This document shows, one piece after another, positions 17,901 through 26,566 of a DNA stretch of 64,000 bases (position 1 is the stretch's first letter; each line of letters begins with the position of its first letter). The stretch is from Corynebacterium freiburgense (GTDB lineage Bacteria; Actinomycetota; Actinomycetes; Mycobacteriales; Mycobacteriaceae): the NCBI RefSeq assembly GCF_030408815.1, contig NZ_CP047355.1, forward strand, positions 2,884,329 through 2,948,328. The letters are read 5' to 3'. The translations under genes and the position numbers were made by a program. The notes beneath the pieces were generated by a model. The model searched no databases and had not been told where the DNA came from. It saw nothing but the letters and a program-made list of their open reading frames with translations.

Positions 17901-18494
17901 AATGCCAAGTTCTTTTCGCAGAGCATTCATAAAGGGCGCATGGTTGCGCTGTACAACGAGTAATTCGGGCCAAGTGTGCTTAGCTTGGCGTAGATTGAGC
18001 TCGTCTTTGGCAATTTTTTCGCATTCGGAAAGATCTGCAGCACGTGGAAAAAGCAAAAAAAGGTTGACAATATCACTCGGGTGATGGCATTGCGCGCTTA
18101 AGAACATCAAACGAATAGCAGTGACAACCTTGCCTTTTCCGTCATTGTAGGTAAGGGCCACACCCGACCATTGAGGGCCAGTACGGAGATAAGACTGGGT
18201 AAGCTCATCAAATTCACTGGAGTGTTCTCGACGCCACGCACCACGGCAATAAGTAATAAGGTTACGGCCCGAACGTGTTCCAGAGTCCTGGGCCGCAGCA
18301 TTGAAACGAACCGTAACCGGTGGCACCAAAACCACTGACACGGCGTCGATAAGCGTTGACTTACCTGAGCCAGAAGCACCGGTAATCAGGTGACCTGCAC
18401 GCGCAATATCAACGGTGTGCAAACCATGGAAAGTGCCCCAGTTATAAAGCTGAATTTGTGCTAATCGGAATTGTCCGTTGACGTCACTATTCAT
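14916..18494 (-). CDS. mksB: SMC-like ATPase MksB (JetC type)
   Basis: Condensin-type ATPase of 1192 residues that forms the coiled-coil arms of the MksBEF (Wadjet JetABC) complex. Walker A is GASGSGKST (39-47); two long coiled-coil blocks flank a hinge near the middle (charged heptads such as EKKMLEVRACVTSVEEELT and LKELKRRFTVVEDELKQAM); the signature LSGGQAQK is at 996 and Walker B YGTVILDEAFDRAD near 1040. An extra acidic, low-complexity tail of about 75 residues follows. The ATG overlaps mksE by 8 bases. The downstream place where a nuclease gene (jetD/mksG) would lie holds only a terminator and a convergent gene. Confidence 0.93.
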   Translation of the reverse strand: MNSDVNGQFRLAQIQLYNWGTFHGLHTVDIARAGHLITGASGSGKSTLIDAVSVVLVPPVTVRFNAAAQDSGTRSGRNLITYCRGAWRREHSSEFDELTQSYLRTGPQWSGVALTYNDGKGKVVTAIRLMFLSAQCHHPSDIVNLFLLFPRAADLSECEKIAKDELNLRQAKHTWPELLVVQRNHAPFMNALRKELGIADQGALTLLHRTQSAKSLGDLNALMRDFMLPEPPTLQTAAAAVEGFTELNAAYQAVQNSRLQIKALSPIRKANERIAETRKELELTSADRDHLERFITGHRLTEAEKKMLEVRACVTSVEEELTAAKQRVQHFQHERDQVRDLIQGREGLGLVNARHDHERAQARLIATQKERDAFEANAEVLDATVPETREGFIDMRLQVQELCEELEQSAKKYTNRRQELYGVHRVIQDRLLSLHKELSAVRAYQSAMDSELLAARDDICTTLDLQHNDLPFIAELIQVDPEEHRWQAVAERVMHDFARTMLVPEEHYAAFTDAVEEQNLKTKLNYVRLTGSDDPRNQAVFRAGTLATKIQVEPGRFHSWIQQQLALKFDYTCVDNMEEFRRQRRAVTHCGHVKHNTRQHEKDDRELLTDRTHWVLSTSNDDKIDALTSAIAAAQQRLAKADEDAAVFEENTNRDYESLRAGRQIIAVTDFSAIDIEACKFEVSRCQARIDELVDAEVELKELKRRFTVVEDELKQAMDNAEDLTSQRGGYLQEFRQSENLCHELQTMVEDFGELAQEIKERLNARFLNFTRSIRSDNILQVKDRVSKELNKQITKCNREIQQQERLAMEAMLGFLSRWPERSGDLVAEQSYRGDFAALLARLEEDDLPNFEARFREMLRDQTKQNLNKLLYQIQSAPREIRDAMELINESLSTTEFEPGAHLQIEAREALPAEARDFVAKLREVVDGVLNDEDALDSEERFLKLKEVIELLKISDESPERIYRLRLDTRKHVTFLGVELNLDGSRGAVYDSAEGLSGGQAQKLVFFCLAAALRYQLTGAGLSEARARSCVVGDCSRYGTVILDEAFDRADARFTRRAMDVFTKFGFHMVLATPEKMLQTVQDYIGGVTVVTCPDRKKSTTSQFLIQDAAEALEMDAPKEARVEPHSESSKERSKSEYSEQENIDEEIPAPEDLESESSGQSETNDAHERGKESNEDKVADQISEKERVRSG

Positions 18495-19128
18495 CGTCGT
18501 CCTCAGAGTTTTCGTTCAAGGTCACGCTATTTTCGCCGATTAATCGGTTATAGCTCTCGGTGAGCGCTGATATTTCTTCGCCTTTGAAAATCAATCGCAG
18601 TACAGGAGAAATCTCGAAACGACCCGCGGTAGAAGCTGGGCGAATAATGGAGTTTTCAATGAGTTTGCCCCACGCAGCATCAAACTTTTCGCGCAATGCA
18701 GCTTCTTCAGTTTCGGAAACTTCCTGGTACGGAAGCATTGCCTCAAATACCTCTTCTTCTCCGACTACTGCACGCTCACTCGGGCTTGTCATTACGAGCG
18801 CGTATCGAAGATGCAATAGGATCGCACTTTCCAGCAATGTTAGGGGTGTACGCCGCATTAAGGTGGTTTTTCCTTCAACATCTACATCCCATGTTTTGGC
18901 ATAAGCGACCCCAGCAGAATCATCGACATGCAACGAAAGGAATAGATTATCGAGTTGTTGGGCAAGCAGCTCTCGGTTTGCAGAGATCGTTCGAAAAAGC
19001 TCTGGTGTTTGTTCTGCCGATACATACGGCCCTTGTAGCAACGCAGCAAACGCCTGTCGTTGCATTGCGGTTAACGTGCCATTATCTCCCTCACGCAGGG
19101 TTGTGGAACGTTCTTTGCTTTCCGTCAT
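18487..19128 (-). CDS. mksE: MksE subunit (JetB, DUF4194)
   Basis: Winged-helix kleisin-associated subunit, 213 residues, that bridges MksF and MksB. The DUF4194 features are visible: AFAALLQGPYVSAEQTPELFRTI at the N-terminal end, the helix TLLESAILLHLRYAL in the centre, and the C-terminal wing SIIRPASTAGRFEISPVLRLIF, followed by an acidic tail. Its start overlaps the mksF stop by four bases (ATGA) and its stop overlaps the mksB start by eight, so the three are one translationally coupled operon. Since upstream mksF is frameshifted, coupling to translation of the second mksF frame would be lost unless that frame is entered internally. Confidence 0.9.
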   Translation of the reverse strand: MTESKERSTTLREGDNGTLTAMQRQAFAALLQGPYVSAEQTPELFRTISANRELLAQQLDNLFLSLHVDDSAGVAYAKTWDVDVEGKTTLMRRTPLTLLESAILLHLRYALVMTSPSERAVVGEEEVFEAMLPYQEVSETEEAALREKFDAAWGKLIENSIIRPASTAGRFEISPVLRLIFKGEEISALTESYNRLIGENSVTLNENSEDDDE

Positions 19129-20635
19129 GAGTGCTCCTTTGTGGTCGCCCTAGTCCATGGCACCAATCGATCCAAGCTCAAGCTGGCATTACCAAAATCG
19201 GGAGCTTCCGTAAATTCATATCTCGGTAAACGCGCAAGTTTCCGATTTCCATATGAGGTAGTCCAGGTTACTTCTTCAGTTCCTTCACCACGTTCTGCAT
19301 ACTGCAAAGCAAGCTTTAATATGCCCACAACACTAGCTAGTCCTTGCGTGGGTGGCCGTAACTCAAAAATCTCCGCAATACTGGCTCGGGGGTGGTCTAA
19401 CAGAACAAGCTTTAACGACGATTCCAAATCGCCCCAGTCGATCTCAGATTCACGGACACGCTGGAACAACTCCAGCAAATCAGTTTCACGTTGTTGCGCG
19501 ACTTCCATCCCGCCTTCAATACGGTAGTCAGTAGGATCATCTAAGACCCAAACTCCCACCGAAGAAAACTCTCGAGTGGTCAACTCGATATCAACATTCG
19601 CTGGAGTGTTCCAATCGAGACTATTGCTAAGTTTCCATGCTTTAGCCTGAGCACCTGCGATAGCGGTGGCAAGCGCCTGCTGTGATTCCGCGTCACGCGA
19701 TTGCACAAACCGGCGGAGTGAACGTGAAAGACTATTCACCGCAACATAGACATCACCAGCATGATCTTCTAAATTCCGAATAAGCCAACGCAGCTGAGAA
19801 CGTTGGTCAGGCGTCAGTGCAGCAACAAATGGGCGCTCTAAAATTACGTCCATTGTGGTTTGCAACATCGCAGATGTTTCCCTATCGAACAAAAGTTCAT
19901 AAAAGCCTCGGAATTTTGAATCAAATCAACACCGCGGAAAATATTCTCCAGTACATCACCTGCTGAAATCTCTTTTAACAGGATTTGTTCTCGCAGTTGC
20001 TGATCAAGCTCTTCAGTCTCACTGAGCACCCTCGCAAAATCGCCCGGTATTTCTGCAGCCAGTTGCAAAATATTTTCGGCGCGCTCGCGAGCTTCCGATT
20101 CTGAAATTACGTCAACACCACGATCCTGAATAATTTCTTTTCTACGCTCAAGTGCTTCGATCTGATCATCAATTCCTGCAAGTACCCTAGTTTCATCAGC
20201 ATCAGTATCAGAAGCTAAATTTTCGAGTTGCTGAATTACCGTATTCAGCCTCGAACGAGTGGCGGTTCGTGGTGGACTTTGAACTTCAAAAAGATAATTC
20301 ATTGCACAATGCGCAGCCGCCGAAAGCTGGTAAAACTCATCAATTGAATCCCTTGGACTATGACGAATTAAATAACCAGCGCGCACCCATTCATTCACAT
20401 ATTCGGCTGTAGTTTTAGGAAGCTTAAATCCGGCTTCCCGCATTTCCATAAGCAAAGTATCTAATTCATCAATGAGTTCGATACCAGTTATGCTACGACG
20501 ATCTCCGGAATATACGGCCCCTAGTACCGAGGCAATCACTGGGGCTAGCGGCGAACGCAACAATGACCACGAAGCCTTTTGAGTAGTTGCAGCCTGCAAA
20601 GCAAGTGCTTCAGCTACGGGATCGCGCACCACCAC
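19125..20635 (-). pseudogene. mksF: MksF kleisin (JetA, DUF3375), broken by a frameshift
   Basis: Kleisin subunit that closes the SMC ring; DUF3375 proteins are about 480-500 residues. Here two overlapping frames carry the two halves: codons from 20635 (GTG, AGGAGG five bases upstream) encode the N-terminal part to LENIFRGVDLIQNSEAF and then run off frame to a stop at 19844, while the rest, starting FRGFYELLFDRETSAML near 19905, continues in the -1 frame to 19125. At the break the sequence TTCCGAGGCT is read as xxT-TCC-GAG-GCT in one frame and TTC-CGA-GGC in the other; the GRS-type residues usual between SEA and FxxFYELL are missing, so a deletion between two short direct repeats is the likely cause. 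A sequencing error is not excluded. Confidence 0.88.
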
Positions 20636-21059
20636 GACACCCTCCTTTCGAAGTCTTTTCTCCCGCTACTCTGACATTCTTTTTAGTGCTAACACAGAAG
20701 AACCCCTTTCAAGGTAACAACGACCACAAATAATGGGGGTAGTGGTTAGCGAACTTGCCAGGCCAGGGCACAGAATAGCCTTCACCCCCAAAGACAAAAT
20801 CGCCTTCAAAAACACGCGGAAGCGGGTACTTCACAGAAACAGCCATAGTTAATGAAAGTACAAAACAAACTCCACACAATCGATAGCAAATATCTTCGAT
20901 AAGAAAACAGGGCCAAGTGAACAAAAGCCTAATTTCTACGGCTTTTGGGACACTCAACCCTGAATTGCAGTACTTCAACCCAGCAAATTTAAAAGATATT
21001 CTTTATCTTTTTTCTGAATTTACATAAAAAATTCTCAGCGAACTGTCGATGAAACGTCA
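20636..21059. other. Spacer upstream of the mks operon
   Basis: AT-rich. A minus-strand frame encodes MAVSVKYPLPRVFEG and following residues to 20709 (start 20846), which looks somewhat protein-like but stops after 45 codons and has no recognised family; it may be a remnant of a gene once upstream of mksF. No repeat or RNA gene was seen. Confidence 0.3.
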
Positions 21060-22556
21060 CTAACGTTTACGATATAACGATTTCTTCTGATATTCAGGCT
21101 CGGAAGTTACCAAAACTCCCAGGTTACGGAAGATACTTTCATCTACAGAGCCCAGGATTGTTGTAGTGTGCCCATCACAGCCACGCAATCCCTGTAATTT
21201 ATCAAGCGCTTTCCGCGCGTTTTCATCAGTTGCTGCTGACACAGAAAGTGCGATAAGTACCTCATCTGTGTGTAATCTTGGATTTCTAGATCCGAGATGT
21301 TCAGTTTTTAGTGTTTGGATCGGCTCAATGGAAGCGGGGGAGAGCAAATCCACACCATGATCAATCCCAGCCAAGTGCTTTAAGGCATTGAGTACAACTG
21401 CGGCAGAGCAGCCCAAAAGCTCTGTTGTCTTGCCAGTAATAATCGTGCCATCCGGTAATTCCATCGCTGCGGCAGGATCACCAGTTTCTTGGGCTAGCGC
21501 CAAGGCGGGAGCAACTACATTGCGGTTCGCGGCGTCGATACCTGCTTTGCTCATAATCATGGCCACGCGGTCTGAAAGGGTGGTGTCATCTGTTTCAGAC
21601 CGCCGCTCTTCCACCAAGGCATGGTAGTAGCGGCGAATGATTTCTTGTTCGGCTGCAGCGCGGCATACTTCATCATCAGAGATGCAGTAACCAGCCATAT
21701 TCACGCCCATATCTGTTGGTGATTCATAGGGCGATTCCCCAGAAATCTGCAGTAGGAGTGCTTTTAAGAGCGGAAATACCTCAACATCACGGTTATAACT
21801 TGTTACCTGTTTGTCGTAGGTCGCAAGGTGGAAGGGGTCAATCAGGTTAATATCATCCAGATCCACGGTTGCGGCTTCATAGGCCAAATTCACAGGGTGC
21901 TCAATTGCAAGATTCCAAATTGGGAAGGTCTCAAATTTGGCATACCCTGCCGATACTCCACGCTGGTGTTCGTGATACACCTGAGAAAGACAGGTGGCCA
22001 GTTTCCCGGAGCCGGGGCCTGGGGCTGTTACTACAACAAGGTCACGTGTTGTTTCCACATAGTCATTTCTCCCAAAGCCTTCTTCGGACACAATGCGCCT
22101 GATATCTGTTGGATATCCCGCAATTGTTCTGTGGCAAGCAACTTTAAGCCCTAGGCGTTGCAGTCGGTCTTTAAAGTCAAAAGCAGCCTGGTTTTCGGGT
22201 TCTAGTTGAGTAAGCACGATGTGTTCGACCAAAAACCCACCTTCGCGGAACGCGTCAACAAGGCGCAATACGTCTTCTTCATAAGGAATGCCAAGGTCTG
22301 CCCGTACTTTTTTGCGCTGCAGATCCTTGGCATTAATGCACACAACGATTTCTAGATCGTCTTTAATGCGTTCCAGCATTGCTATTTTATTATCTGGAGT
22401 GAACCCTGGGAGAACTCGGGAAGCATGCATATCATCAAAAAGCTTGCCACCCATTTCTAAGTAAAGTTTGCCTCCGATTGCTCTGCGACGTTCGTTAATG
22501 TGCTGCGATTGCATTTCGATATAACGTTCGCGATCAAACCCAATGGCTTGCAGCAT
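21060..22556 (-). CDS. DUF1846 family protein
   Basis: 498-residue cytoplasmic protein of a conserved family with unknown function. The N-terminal signature is strong ([53 protein letters not shown]). A P-loop-like [17 protein letters not shown] sits near residue 200, and [22 protein letters not shown] and [16 protein letters not shown] follow, as in relatives. Start at 22556 has GGAAGG eight bases upstream and begins [12 protein letters not shown]; a longer frame from 22643 adds 29 residues unlike the family. Divergent from the nei gene. The family's active site has been compared with nucleoside-handling enzymes, but no reaction can be claimed. Confidence 0.92.
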   Translation of the reverse strand: MLQAIGFDRERYIEMQSQHINERRRAIGGKLYLEMGGKLFDDMHASRVLPGFTPDNKIAMLERIKDDLEIVVCINAKDLQRKKVRADLGIPYEEDVLRLVDAFREGGFLVEHIVLTQLEPENQAAFDFKDRLQRLGLKVACHRTIAGYPTDIRRIVSEEGFGRNDYVETTRDLVVVTAPGPGSGKLATCLSQVYHEHQRGVSAGYAKFETFPIWNLAIEHPVNLAYEAATVDLDDINLIDPFHLATYDKQVTSYNRDVEVFPLLKALLLQISGESPYESPTDMGVNMAGYCISDDEVCRAAAEQEIIRRYYHALVEERRSETDDTTLSDRVAMIMSKAGIDAANRNVVAPALALAQETGDPAAAMELPDGTIITGKTTELLGCSAAVVLNALKHLAGIDHGVDLLSPASIEPIQTLKTEHLGSRNPRLHTDEVLIALSVSAATDENARKALDKLQGLRGCDGHTTTILGSVDESIFRNLGVLVTSEPEYQKKSLYRKR

Positions 22557-22678
22557 GTTTTTGGCCTTCCGTATGTATGGCGGTTCCTTAACCGTACATA
22601 TCTTAGTCTCCAAAGTGCACAACTTAATTGCTGTGCTGGTCATTATGGATTTTGGCGTTGCGTTAGGATGTACACACC

Positions 22679-23494
22679 ATGCCAGAAGGACACGTTATTC
22701 ACCGCCTAGCCGCGGAAATTAAAACTACATTTGCAGGGGCTCCGGTGCAGGTCACATCTCCTCAGGGCCGCTTTTCAGCTGCGGATTCCCTTGATCAAAC
22801 GCGTATTGCCCAGGCTGAAGCTTGGGGCAAACATCTTTTCATATTGTTCGACGCTCCACAGCCTGAGCACATTATCCATATTCATCTTGGCTTAATTGGC
22901 ACCTTGCGTTTTTCACCGCTAGCCCCGCCAGTCGGTCAGGTCCGGCTGCGTATTGCTAACGATTCTGTAGCCGCAGACTTACGCGGACCTCAATGGTGCC
23001 GTTTAATTACGCCCGAAGCAATGGCGCAAGTTACCTCAAAGCTTGGAGCTGATCCATTGCGTATCGACGCCGACTACACCGCAACATGGCACAAAGTGCA
23101 ACGTTCATCACGCTCTATCGGTTCGCTACTTATGGACCAAAAGCTGTTCGCTGGTGTGGGCAATATTTACCGAGCAGAATCGCTATTTCGCCTCGGCATT
23201 TCACCTACACGTACCGGCAGAGACTTGCTGCCAAAAGAATTTGATGAACTTTGGGCTGATCTCGTTCTACTTATGCAGGATGGGGTACGTACTGGGCGAA
23301 TTGACACTGTCCGCCCTCAGCACACACCAGAAGCGATGGGTCGCGAACCTCGAAAAGACGATCACGGTGGAGAAGTTTATGTTTATCGACGTAGTGGCGA
23401 ACCTTGCTTTATTTGTCAGACACCAATTTCACATTCCGTCTATGAAGGTAGGAATCTATTCTGGTGTCCCTCCTGCCAAAAGCTCAGGGAATAG
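22679..23494 (+). CDS. nei: Fpg/Nei-family DNA glycosylase
   Basis: Base-excision repair enzyme, 271 residues, that removes oxidised bases and nicks the strand. It begins [11 protein letters not shown]: after removal of Met, Pro1 is the nucleophile and Glu2 the proton donor, and the GH form points to the Nei (endonuclease VIII-like) branch rather than Mut[13 protein letters not shown] and the helix-two-turn-helix [19 protein letters not shown] are typical, and the zinc finger is complete: CFICQTPI at one side and FWCPSCQ at the other. The ATG has no clear ribosome site; TAGGAT lies 9 bases upstream. Divergent from the DUF1846 gene with a 122-base gap. Confidence 0.94.
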   Translation: MPEGHVIHRLAAEIKTTFAGAPVQVTSPQGRFSAADSLDQTRIAQAEAWGKHLFILFDAPQPEHIIHIHLGLIGTLRFSPLAPPVGQVRLRIANDSVAADLRGPQWCRLITPEAMAQVTSKLGADPLRIDADYTATWHKVQRSSRSIGSLLMDQKLFAGVGNIYRAESLFRLGISPTRTGRDLLPKEFDELWADLVLLMQDGVRTGRIDTVRPQHTPEAMGREPRKDDHGGEVYVYRRSGEPCFICQTPISHSVYEGRNLFWCPSCQKLRE

Positions 23495-23666
23495 TTCCCA
23501 GTAGCTTATTAGCTACCACACTATTCGGCGTTTCAAAACTGCAACCTAAGTAGAATTCATAGGCCAAAATCACACTCGTATAACAGCTTTGCAACATATT
23601 AAGCAATTTGAATCGAGGGCAACTAATTGACTGCCTTTTCCGGATTTTATATTGGCTTTTTAAGCC

Positions 23667-24260
23667 TTAACCCGATCTCCCAGATTTAGGCGCAAAATGA
23701 AGCCATTCTGGCAAGATTTCAAGCAATACCGGCCCCATCCCCAACAAAGCAAATATCACCACAGCGCCCACCGCAACGCAATACACCATTAGTTGCGCAA
23801 TCAATCGAGATGCTTTCCGCACTAACTCAAGCGCGAACCTTGCGCCAGCTGCAGCCCCAGCAGTATTTGAGAGAAGATCGCCCATGTCTGAGTAGCCAAT
23901 TTTCAAGATGTACTGCAGAGTTTCAAGCGAAAAGCTAAAACCCAAACCTGCCAACGCCACCAAGATAATTACATTTCTTCGAGTTTTCCGGAGCCGCAAC
24001 ATTAAGCCCAACATCAGGCCAAACGGCAAAAACATTGCAATGTTTCCAAGCAAATTAAAAATCGGAGCAAACCAAGTGGTGGCCGTAACAAAATCTTCAA
24101 AAGGAATTAAGTTGATTGATTGTTTTTCATGAGCCCCCGTCTTCCATAACCCACCGATGGTAAACCAGGTTTTTCCCAGCGTAAGCGCTAACACCGCAAC
24201 GATATACAGCACAAATGATGTATTTAACAGTCGAAGTTTGGCAATCACCATGCGAGCCAT
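23667..24260 (-). CDS. VanZ family membrane protein
   Basis: 197 residues with five hydrophobic helices. The VanZ-type core is visible: SINLIPFEDFV after the first helix, then NLLGNIAMFLPFGLMLGLML, and SLETLQYILKIGYSDMGDLLSNTAGAAAG (two pieces), with the conserved E, D and N. VanZ confers low-level teicoplanin resistance in enterococci, but most relatives have unknown roles. It is 30 bases downstream of the DUF2752 gene and on the same strand, so it may belong to one transcript with it and the dispanin-like genes. The start could be the Met at 24260 or the one three codons later. Confidence 0.85.
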   Translation of the reverse strand: MARMVIAKLRLLNTSFVLYIVAVLALTLGKTWFTIGGLWKTGAHEKQSINLIPFEDFVTATTWFAPIFNLLGNIAMFLPFGLMLGLMLRLRKTRRNVIILVALAGLGFSFSLETLQYILKIGYSDMGDLLSNTAGAAAGARFALELVRKASRLIAQLMVYCVAVGAVVIFALLGMGPVLLEILPEWLHFAPKSGRSG

Positions 24261-24289
24261 CGTACCCCCGACCTTGGCACAACTAGTGA

Positions 24290-24724
24290 CTAGACTTGCA
24301 ACAGACTAAAAGGTTCCCAAGGAATTAATCGAACAATGAACCAAACAGTAATAACAATCCCCACCGCAAGAGAGGAATGCTTCCAATCATTCCACTTCGG
24401 GATACGTTTCCCAAGGGTTCGGGCAAACCAAGCTACCCAGCTCCAAGCCACTAGAATCAATCCGAATACACCGACGATGTTGTAATGGATTGCAGCAGGA
24501 AAATCTAAGTGGCAAATTGAATACAACATACGGGCACTGCCACAACCAGGACAGTTAATCCCCAAAATTGACTTTGTAGGACATAGGGGAGTGGGCCCAC
24601 CTGGCGTTGTTGGGTCTGCCAATGTAAGTAAAAAACACCCACACACCGCACCAGCTGCAACTGCTAATGGTGCAGCTGGTGATTCATGAGTTTCTATTTC
24701 ATGATTACAAGTGTGGGTGTTCAT
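24290..24724 (-). CDS. DUF2752 membrane protein
   Basis: 144 residues with three to four helices. The family motif is complete: CPTKSILGINCPGCGSARMLYSI, with CPxCGxxR at the start of a membrane helix, and NIVGVFGLILVAW after it. The ATG at 24724 is 7 bases after TAGGCT, so it is probably leaderless; the longer frame from 24757 overlaps the upstream dispanin-like gene. DUF2752 genes often stand beside CD225/dispanin-like genes, as here, suggesting a common membrane function that is not known. A cysteine-rich N-terminus (NTHTCNHEIETHE) might bind metal. Confidence 0.88.
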   Translation of the reverse strand: MNTHTCNHEIETHESPAAPLAVAAGAVCGCFLLTLADPTTPGGPTPLCPTKSILGINCPGCGSARMLYSICHLDFPAAIHYNIVGVFGLILVAWSWVAWFARTLGKRIPKWNDWKHSSLAVGIVITVWFIVRLIPWEPFSLLQV

Positions 24725-24749
24725 GGTGTTTAGCCTAATACTAAAAGGC

Positions 24750-25061
24750 TTACTCAACTTCCATTGTGTCTACTGCGGCGCTGCCTGCGAATACGAAAAT
24801 GCTGAGTACCCAGTACAAGACCATTACGATAATGCCGACAACGGCGCTGATAATAGCGAACTTCTTAGCATTTTCAGATGCCTGAGCAGCATCAGCATAT
24901 TGCCCAGCTTGCCACAGCTTATCTACCTGAAGGGAAAGGTAGATCGAGTATGCGCCAATTGGAAGACAGCAGAAAATAGTAGACAGGATGGTTAGAATTA
25001 GGTAGTTATCCGGCTTTTGGCCACCAGTAGCGGCCGCATCCGAAGCGAATGGGTTCGTCAT
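24750..25061 (-). CDS. CD225/dispanin family membrane protein, copy 1
   Basis: 103 residues: short N-terminal tail, first hydrophobic segment PDNYLILTILSTIFCCLPIG, the amphipathic SIYLSLQVDKLWQAGQYADA, and a second helix (IISAVVGIIVMVLYWVL). This double-hairpin pattern, with CCLPIG and Q-V-D-K, is the CD225 domain shared with eukaryotic IFITM proteins. GGGAG lies five bases before the ATG. Related to the genes at 25239 and 26008, so the three are paralogues on one strand. Function in bacteria is unknown. The DUF2752 start lies 26 bases downstream. Confidence 0.88.
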   Translation of the reverse strand: MTNPFASDAAATGGQKPDNYLILTILSTIFCCLPIGAYSIYLSLQVDKLWQAGQYADAAQASENAKKFAIISAVVGIIVMVLYWVLSIFVFAGSAAVDTMEVE

Positions 25062-25238
25062 ATGAACTCCCTTATCGAATCGATTGTTTTACACAAAAAC
25101 GTCTCGACCATATCAACCCGAACTAAACTCTCTCAAGTATCCCACCCCAAATCAGCAAAGATTACACCCCCTAATTAGGGGTTTCTAGCAGTTTTGAGGC
25201 TCGGAATCCAATTTTATTTAATGGGAAAAGCTAAAAAA

Positions 25239-25709
25239 TTAATAGATGTTTGAGGAAGAATCCTGAGTGATTATCATCGTAAAAATCCAGACAAAATAGA
25301 GTACAGGTACCGCAATCGAGAGTAAAACACCAATGATTGCAAAACGCTTGGCCTGCCTAGAGGCACGCTGCGCCTCATCAACAAACCCCATCCTCCAATG
25401 TTTGTCTACCTGCGAGGAAAAGTACATTCCAATCGCTCCAAAAATGGCGAATGGCATACATACTCCAACACTAAAAAGCACCGACAATATCGTCCACAAC
25501 ATCTGGTTGTCCGGTTTTTGGACTCCCTGCTGATACCCCATCGTGTATGGGGGCTGCTGGAGAAACTGTTGTTGCCCATCCATATGCAAATATGAATTTT
25601 GATTGTAGGGGTTTCCTGGTTGCCCCTGTTGACCATAGCCATAACCATATGCGCCATGAGACTGCCTGTAGTCGCGCTGTTGTTCGTAGGGATTATTTGG
25701 TTGAGCCAT
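25239..25709 (-). CDS. CD225/dispanin family membrane protein, copy 2
   Basis: 156 residues from the ATG at 25709 (GGAG six bases upstream); the longer frame from 25757 is not supported. An N-terminal tail of about 70 residues rich in Gln, Gly, Tyr and Pro (QQRDYRQSHGAYGYGYGQQG) precedes the CD225 domain: PDNQMLWTILSVLFSVGVCM, PFAIFGAIGMYFSSQVDKHW, RASRQAKRFAIIGVLL, and a last helix. Here the CC of the sister proteins is replaced by VC. The tail resembles Pro/Gln-rich tails of other bacterial dispanin-like proteins. Separate promoter likely, as spacers of 177 and 298 bases lie on either side. Confidence 0.87.
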   Translation of the reverse strand: MAQPNNPYEQQRDYRQSHGAYGYGYGQQGQPGNPYNQNSYLHMDGQQQFLQQPPYTMGYQQGVQKPDNQMLWTILSVLFSVGVCMPFAIFGAIGMYFSSQVDKHWRMGFVDEAQRASRQAKRFAIIGVLLSIAVPVLYFVWIFTMIITQDSSSNIY

Positions 25710-25871
25710 TACATACTCCAACAATTGAATTTGGGTGGGCGCCCACAAAGCTACCAAACGCCAATATCAACCTCCCCCAATAACGCCAACGTACCTTAGC
25801 CTACGCACAGATTTTTACCCCACCCCATTCGCCACGCTTATTTACATAAAGTCAAATATGACCTAGATCAC

Positions 25872-25895
25872 AACGGGGGTATTTTTACCCCCGTT
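25872..25895. other. Perfect hairpin between dispanin-like genes
   Basis: AACGGGGGTA and TACCCCCGTT flank a TTTT loop: a 10-bp perfect stem. On the plus strand TTAAAG follows. It lies about 160 bases upstream of copy 2 and downstream of the terminator of copy 3, so it is not needed as a terminator and may be an operator or a back-up terminator. Confidence 0.6.
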
Positions 25896-25959
25896 TTAAA
25901 GTGTTTACATAGTTACCGCCAAGAGCTTTAAGCCCGACCTGCGGGTGAATATACAAAAA

Positions 25960-25987
25960 GAAGCTGCATCTGTTCTACTGCAGCTTC
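25960..25987 (-). terminator. Terminator downstream of dispanin copy 3
   Basis: GAAGCTGCA (25960-25968) pairs with TGCAGCTTC (25979-25987) over a 10-base loop; on the minus strand the stem is followed by TTTTTGTA. Lies 20 bases beyond the stop of the gene at 26008-26379. Confidence 0.85.
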
Positions 25988-26007
25988 GTTTTGCAAAATT
26001 TTCCAGT

Positions 26008-26379
26008 TTAGTAGCTAGAGCCAGTCTCTGAAGCTACACCCGCGAATCCCACCAAGGCGATAAAAATAAAATAAATCACCATGAAGATAACAATGCTTAC
26101 ACAACTTGCGATCGCAAAGTTTTTCGCCTTCTTACCCGCAGCCTCGGCATCCGCCACTCGCCCCTGCTCCCAACATTTATCCACCTGCAGTGAGTAGTAG
26201 ATACCAATCGCGCCAAGCGGCAAGCAGCACATGATTGTCGAAAGGATGGTAAAGATAAGGTAATTTTCAGGCTTCATCATGCCATTACCGGGCATTCCAC
26301 CTGGCATGCCAGCCCCGAAATTTTGATTGAATTGGGGCTGCTGTGCATTTGGATCGTAAGGGTTATACGGATTTGTCAT
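26008..26379 (-). CDS. CD225/dispanin family membrane protein, copy 3
   Basis: 123 residues from the ATG at 26379 (GGGAG six bases upstream), 13 codons inside a longer frame. The tail TNPYNPYDPNAQQPQFNQNF and a Gly/Met/Pro stretch lead to the CD225 domain: KPENYLIFTILSTIMCCLPLG, AIGIYYSLQVDKCWEQGRVA, AGKKAKNFAIA, and a C-terminal helix (VIFMVIYFIFIALVGF). It is the closest relative of copy 1. It has its own terminator, so it is a separate transcription unit from copies 1 and 2. Confidence 0.88.
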   Translation of the reverse strand: MTNPYNPYDPNAQQPQFNQNFGAGMPGGMPGNGMMKPENYLIFTILSTIMCCLPLGAIGIYYSLQVDKCWEQGRVADAEAAGKKAKNFAIASCVSIVIFMVIYFIFIALVGFAGVASETGSSY

Positions 26380-26566
26380 TAGAAACTCCCAAGAACGAAA
26401 TGAAACAACATTGCTCACGATAATAGATTCGTCGCAGTTTTTGAAGTAGCTTCACGTCCGAAGGATCAATGTGCAACAGGCTCATTGTTTCTAGTCACGG
26501 AATATTGCGCTGGTCAAAGATCTATGCAAATAATACTGACGTTTGAAATAGTACGTACGCACAAAC

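Noticed and set aside
19844..19910. Programmed -1 frameshift in mksF
   Set aside because: The site GCT-TTT lacks a proper slippery heptamer (P-site GCT to GGC does not re-pair), and expected residues are missing, which fits a deletion better.
20709..20846. Short protein-like frame MAVSVKYPLPRVFEG upstream of mksF
   Set aside because: Only 45 codons and no family recognised; mentioned as possible remnant, not called.
24725..24745. DtxR box upstream of the DUF2752 gene
   Set aside because: Central TTAGGCTAA matches, but outer positions fail (about 12 of 19), too weak to list.
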